A program made the translations under genes and the position numbers. A model generated the notes under the pieces. That model worked only from the letters and a program-made list of their open reading frames with translations. It was not told the DNA's origin and did not search any database. From Zelopaecilomyces penicillatus (lineage: Eukaryota > Ascomycota > Sordariomycetes > Hypocreales > Pseudodiploosporaceae): a DNA stretch of 64,000 nt. The stretch spans positions 868,001-932,000 of the forward strand of contig VCCP01000008.1 in assembly GCA_005765155.1 (NCBI GenBank), read 5' to 3'. Within the stretch, counting starts at the first letter, position 1. Each line of letters opens with the position of its first letter. Below are positions 30,001 to 36,000 of this stretch, piece by piece.

Positions 30001-33000
30001 ATTCCTATATTCGCACTACACAGAAATATGAGATGAACTACGGATCTCGACTGTGTCGTTATGCAATGATCGAGGAGGAGAAGTCTAACTCCACCTTCTT
30101 CGCATTCAGTGTCCATCACACTGTCTTCGATGGTTGGAGTTTGCCGCTTATCATTTCCACACTCAACTCGTTCTACCATGCTACCGCAGCTCCTTCGCTG
30201 CGACCTTACTCCAGCTTCATCAAGTACACGCTTGACCTTGACCACAATGAGGCTGTGAGCTACTGGACCAACCAGCTTGAGGGCGTTAAGAAGGCATCAT
30301 TCCCATCATCTGGAGATATCATTACCTCTTCTACAGAGAAGGCTCCTACCAAGTTCCTCAACAAGATCATTGAGTTCCCCAAGTCAACCAACACATTCAT
30401 CACCAAGGCCTCCGTTCTACGAGCCGCATGGGCTATTGTTCTTGCCCGTCACTCTGATAGTGATGATGTCTGCTTCGGAACAACTGTATCTGGTCGTCAC
30501 GCCTCTGTGCCTGGCCTTGATGCCACGCCAGGTCTGGTGGTTGCTACCGTTCCTGTTCGGGTACGCATTGACTCTAAGAAGTCATTGTCCAACTTCCTTC
30601 GAGATATTCAGACACAAGCTTCTGAGATGGTTGCTTTCGAGCAATTCGGTCTCCAGAATATCTCGAAGATTCACCCGGATTTCAAGACCGCAGTCGACTT
30701 CACCAGCTTGTTGGCTGTCCAGCCTGTCCAGACCTTTGGTGACACTGGTAGCGCAGAGGAATCTATCCTGGCTGCCGCCGAGTCTAAGCTTCTCCAAGCC
30801 GAAGAAATGCTCCAAAACTACTTCAGCTACCCTCTCGTTGTTCAGTGCCATATCTACGATGATATGGTGAACTTGATGTTCATTTATGATTCTAGTGCTG
30901 TACCTGAGCACCAGCTTCAGGCCATCTCTCATCAATTCGACCATGTCGTACAGCAACTGCTCACGCAAAACGATAGCCAGATTCAGACACTCTCTATCTC
31001 GGGTGCTTGGGACCTTGAACAAGCACTGTCATGGAACGTTGATGCCCCTGAACACATTCAATCTTGCCTCCACGATCTCATCTCTGAGCATGCGACACGT
31101 GCTCCCGACCACGAGGCCATCTTCTCTTCTGAAGGCAACATGACTTACGCAGCTCTCGACCACCTAACTAACATCCTCGCTGGTCATCTATCTCAGCTAG
31201 GCGTTGGTCCTGAATCTGTCGTACCCTTCTGCTTCGAAAAGTCCATGTGGGCTGTTGTCGCCATCGTGGCCATCCTCAAGGCCGGTGGTGTGTTTGTTCC
31301 TCTTGACCCCTCGCATCCTGTCAGCCGCCGCGAGGTTCTTGTCAACGAAGTCAAGGCCCAAGTCATCATCGCCTCTCAATCAGCTGCCGAGTCATGCTCC
31401 GGCATGGTTCCTCATGTTGTTGAACTCTCCTCAGACTTCATGTCCAAGCTTTCCACTTCCTCCAAGGGCGTTAAGCTTTCTATCCAGAAGCCTAGCCCCA
31501 GCAATGCGGCATATGTCCTGTTTACCTCTGGTTCAACAGGCAAGCCAAAGGGAGTCGTTATGGAACACTCTGCCCTTACTACTAGCACATTGGGCTATGG
31601 TAAGGTCTATGAAATGAGCCCATCTACCAGGGTATTCCAGTTCTCCAACTACATTTTCGATGGTAGCTTGGGTGAGGTCCTTGCACCGCTCGCCTTTGGT
31701 GGTACAGTCTGTATTCCCAGTGAAACAGAGCGTCTTCAGGATGCCCCAGCATTTATGCGAAAGGCAAAGGTCAACACTGCCTGCTTAACACCCTCTTTCG
31801 TCAGAACCTTTACGCCTGAACAAGTACCTCTGTTGAAGACGTTAGTTCTCGGCGGTGAGCCTGCTGGTGTAGATATTCTTGAGGTTTGGTGTGACCGTGT
31901 TAGACTTATCAACGGTTATGGTCCTGCCGAGGCATGCAACTACGCTACTTGGCATCCATTTACCTCTAGCAAGGATTCTCCTCGAACCATTGGTCGCGGA
32001 TTCAACAGCAATGTATGGATCGTCGAGCCCGATAACCACCAGCAACTTACGCCAATTGGCTGCACTGGTGAACTTGCCATCCAGGGCCATGTCCTCGCCC
32101 GTGGATATATCAATGATGCTGAGAAGACCGAGCAGTCATTCATCAACGAGATTGCTTGTCTTTCTACCAGCACTTCCTCCCCATGCCGCTTCTACCTGAC
32201 TGGTGATCTCGTCAGATATCGCGGTGATGGCTCTATGGAGTATCTCGGTCGTAAGGATACCCAGGTCAAACTCCGAGGTCAACGTATTGAGCTTGGAGAA
32301 ATCGAATACCACGTCAAGCGCGCTCTGCCTGATATCGAGCACACAGCTGTTGACATTATCACCCGCGAGACCGGTCAAGCATTGGTCGCATTTGTCTCAT
32401 TCGCCGGCAAATATGAGAGCAACGGCACCACCAGCTTCTCAGAAAGCCTGATTGCGCCCAGCGATAACCTACGCGCCTCCATCGTCACACTTATCGACAA
32501 CCTCAAGGCCGTGTTGCCCAGCTTCATGATGCCAAGCCTTGTTCTCCCTCTCTCTACCATGCCATTCATCACCTCCATGAAGCTTGATAGGAAGAAGCTA
32601 CGCGAAATCGCAACATCCCTCTCTGCCGAGGATCTTGCCATCTTTGCCCTGACCAAGACTGACAAGATCGAGCCAACCACCGATATGGAGTTCAAGCTGC
32701 GCGAGCTCTGGGCCCAGGTTCTCAAGACTTCACCTCAGAGTATTGGAAAGAACGACAGCTTCTTGCAAATTGGAGGTGATTCTATCTCTGCTATTCAGCT
32801 TGTTACTCTAGCACAGCAGAATGGCATCATCCTTACAGTTGCCAACATCTTTGCCGACCCGCGTCTTTCATCAATCGCAAGCTCCGCGCGACTTGGCGAG
32901 AACAGCCAAGACTTCAACACTCAGCCTTTCGATATGCTACCTGCAAACGGAGTCGACCGCATCATGTCCGAGGTCGAGTCTCAATGCCATCTCACTGCAA

Positions 33001-36000
33001 CGCAGTCTATCGAGGATGTTTACCCTGTTACGAAGCTGCAAGAGGGTCTCATGACTCTTTCAGTCAAGCAGCCTGGTTCTTATACGGCTCGATATGTCTA
33101 TCGCCTTCCTGAACATGTCAATATCGAACGATTCAAATCTGCTTGGGCCACTACCATGGACCAGTGCCATAATCTCCGCACTTCGATTATCCTCATCGAT
33201 AACTCAACCTACCAGGCTATTATTCAGAATACCGCAGGTTGCCAGTGGGATACTAGCCGCACTCTGAAGTCCTTCATGAGCTCCACGTTTGATATGGGCT
33301 ATGGATCTCAGCTTAGTCGCTATGCCATCATTAGAGATAACGGTACAACGTATTTCGCATGGCACATTCATCACGCCGTCTTCGATGGCTTCACCATGCC
33401 TCTTGTTATGACTACGCTTTACGCCGCGTACCTCGGAACTGAACTTCCTAAGCTCGAGCCATATGCCCGATTCGTCAAGTACACAACTACAATTAACCAG
33501 GACAACGCTGCCCAGTATTGGAGAGATCAACTCCTTGATGCCAAGCGTGCTTCATTCCCTGCCATTGACGATGGGTCAAGCCCTGCCGCTGCCAAGGGCG
33601 ACAAGGTCACTCAGCTTATGCGAAAGTCCATCGAGTTCCCTCAGTCTACTCATACATCTATCACCAAGGCAACAATCATTCGATCCGCTTGGGCTATTGT
33701 TCTTGCGCGATACAGCACCAGCGATGATGTGTGCTTTGGTACTACAGTGTCTGGTCGTCATGCTCCCGTACCTGGCCTTGACTCCATGCCTGGTCCTATG
33801 CTTGCCACTGTGCCAGTTCGTGTTCGCCTTGACCAGAAGCAGTCACTTTCGAAATTCCTCCAGGATGTTCAGATCCAAGCCTCTGAAATGGTTGCCTATG
33901 AACAATTTGGATTACAAAACATCTCAGCTTTGAGTCCCGATGCAAAGGATGCATGTGACTTCTCTAGCTTGCTTGTAATCCAGCCGGCCAGTAAGGTATC
34001 TGAAGAAGAGGGCAAGGCAGAAGATGTCCTATTAGCTCCTGCCACCAGTGGATCATCTGCCGAAGATTCGATGCAAAACTACATCAATTACCCACTCGCT
34101 CTCCAGATCATGATTTACGATGACCATCTTGATTTGCTGCTCATCTGCAACTCCAATGTCGTAACTGATGCTCAATCTGCTGCCATCTCTGAGCAATTTG
34201 CCCATGTCATCAAACAGCTGCTTGCTCAAGACGAGACTTTGCTATCTGAGGTCTCAGTCGCCGGTCCATGGGATGTCGAACAATCTATTCAATACAACGA
34301 GTCTGCCAATCTTGAGCCACTCATGAGCACTCTTCCCCAGCGTTTTGCTGCTCAAGCTGCTCGACGACCCAATCATCAGGCTCTGTACTCGACCGAGGCT
34401 ACCATGACTTACAAGGAACTCGATCACATTTCTACCCAGCTTGCTCTCCATCTCAGCCAGCTCGGTGTTCGGCCTGAAACTATTGTCCCCTTCTGCTTCG
34501 AGAAGTCCATCTGGACCATTGTTGCAATGATGGGTATTATGAAGGCTGGCGGTGTGTTCCTGCCGCTTGATCCAACTCAACCCATCAACCGTCGCCAAGC
34601 GTTGGTAGATGAGGTCAATGCTCAGTTCATGGTTGTTTCTTCCGACACAGCAGACAAATGCCAGAACATGGCTCGCACTACTATTGAACTCTCTTCTTCT
34701 TTTATTTCGAAACTGTCTACTCTTGATCTTGCAAACCAGCTCATCAAAGCTCCTGGTCCTAACAACGCTGCTTATATCCTCTTTACCTCAGGTTCCACAG
34801 GTAAACCCAAGGGTGTTATTATTGAACACCAGGCTATATGCACTGCTCTTGAGGGGCAGCGTATGGCATTCAACATCAACGATGATTCACGCCTATTCCA
34901 GTTTGCCAATTACATATTTGATGCTTGTATTCCTGAGATTTTCGCTGGTCTTGTCGCAGGTGCCACAGTCTGTGTCCCCAGCGAAATCGAACGTACACAA
35001 AATACCTCGGCCTTTGTCACCAACGCCGGTGTTACCGTTGCCATCCTGACACCCACCTTTGTCAAAACACTGAGCCCTGAACTGGTGCCATCTATTAAGA
35101 CCCTTGTTCTTTGTGGTGAAGCGCCCACCAAGGATGTCGTTGACTCCTGGATTACTCACGTCGATCTCCGAAATGGTTACGGTCCTGCCGAAGCATGTGT
35201 CTGCTCTTCATTTAATAAGATATCCTCGCCTGATATTTCAGCCACAAACATTGGTCGCGGCTTTAACCACCGTTGCTGGGTTGTTGATCCTGATAACCAT
35301 CACCAGCTTATGCCTATTGGTTGTGTCGGTGAGCTTCTTGTCCAAGGACCTGCCTTGGCTCGTGGCTATATCAACGACCAAGTCAAGACTACCAATGCCT
35401 TCATTGATCAAGTTAAATGGCTTCCATCAACAGCCGATGTGGGCATGCGCCGGTTCTATAAGACTGGTGATCTGGTCCGATACAACAGCGACGGTACAAT
35501 GGAATACTTTGGAAGAAAGGATACTCAAGTCAAGATCCGTGGCCAACGTATTGAGGTTGGTGAAATTGAGTATCAAATCAAGCTTGCCCTCAATGGCATC
35601 GAACATGCCGTTGTGGATGTCTCACGCCACGAGGGCCGCGAGTCCCTCTTTGCCTTCATCAGCTTCAACAAGGACCAAGAATCCGATAGCGCCTCCGGCC
35701 GCGTTCACCTTCTGGAGACTACTGAGGCTCTGCGTGACTCCTTCGCAGAGCTTACTACGAATTTGATGGCTGTTCTCCCTACCTTTATGATTCCCAAGTA
35801 CATTTTGCCAGTTGAGTATATGCCTCACAATGCTGCTGGTAAGCTTGATAGAAAGATGCTTCTGCAATCCGCTGCAGCTCTTTCTTCTGAAGACATGTCC
35901 AACTATCTCGCCGGACAGCGTCTCCCATTCCGCGAATGCACTTCAGATACCGAGATTTGGATCCGCTCTCAATGGGCTACAACACTCAGCCTACCGGCCG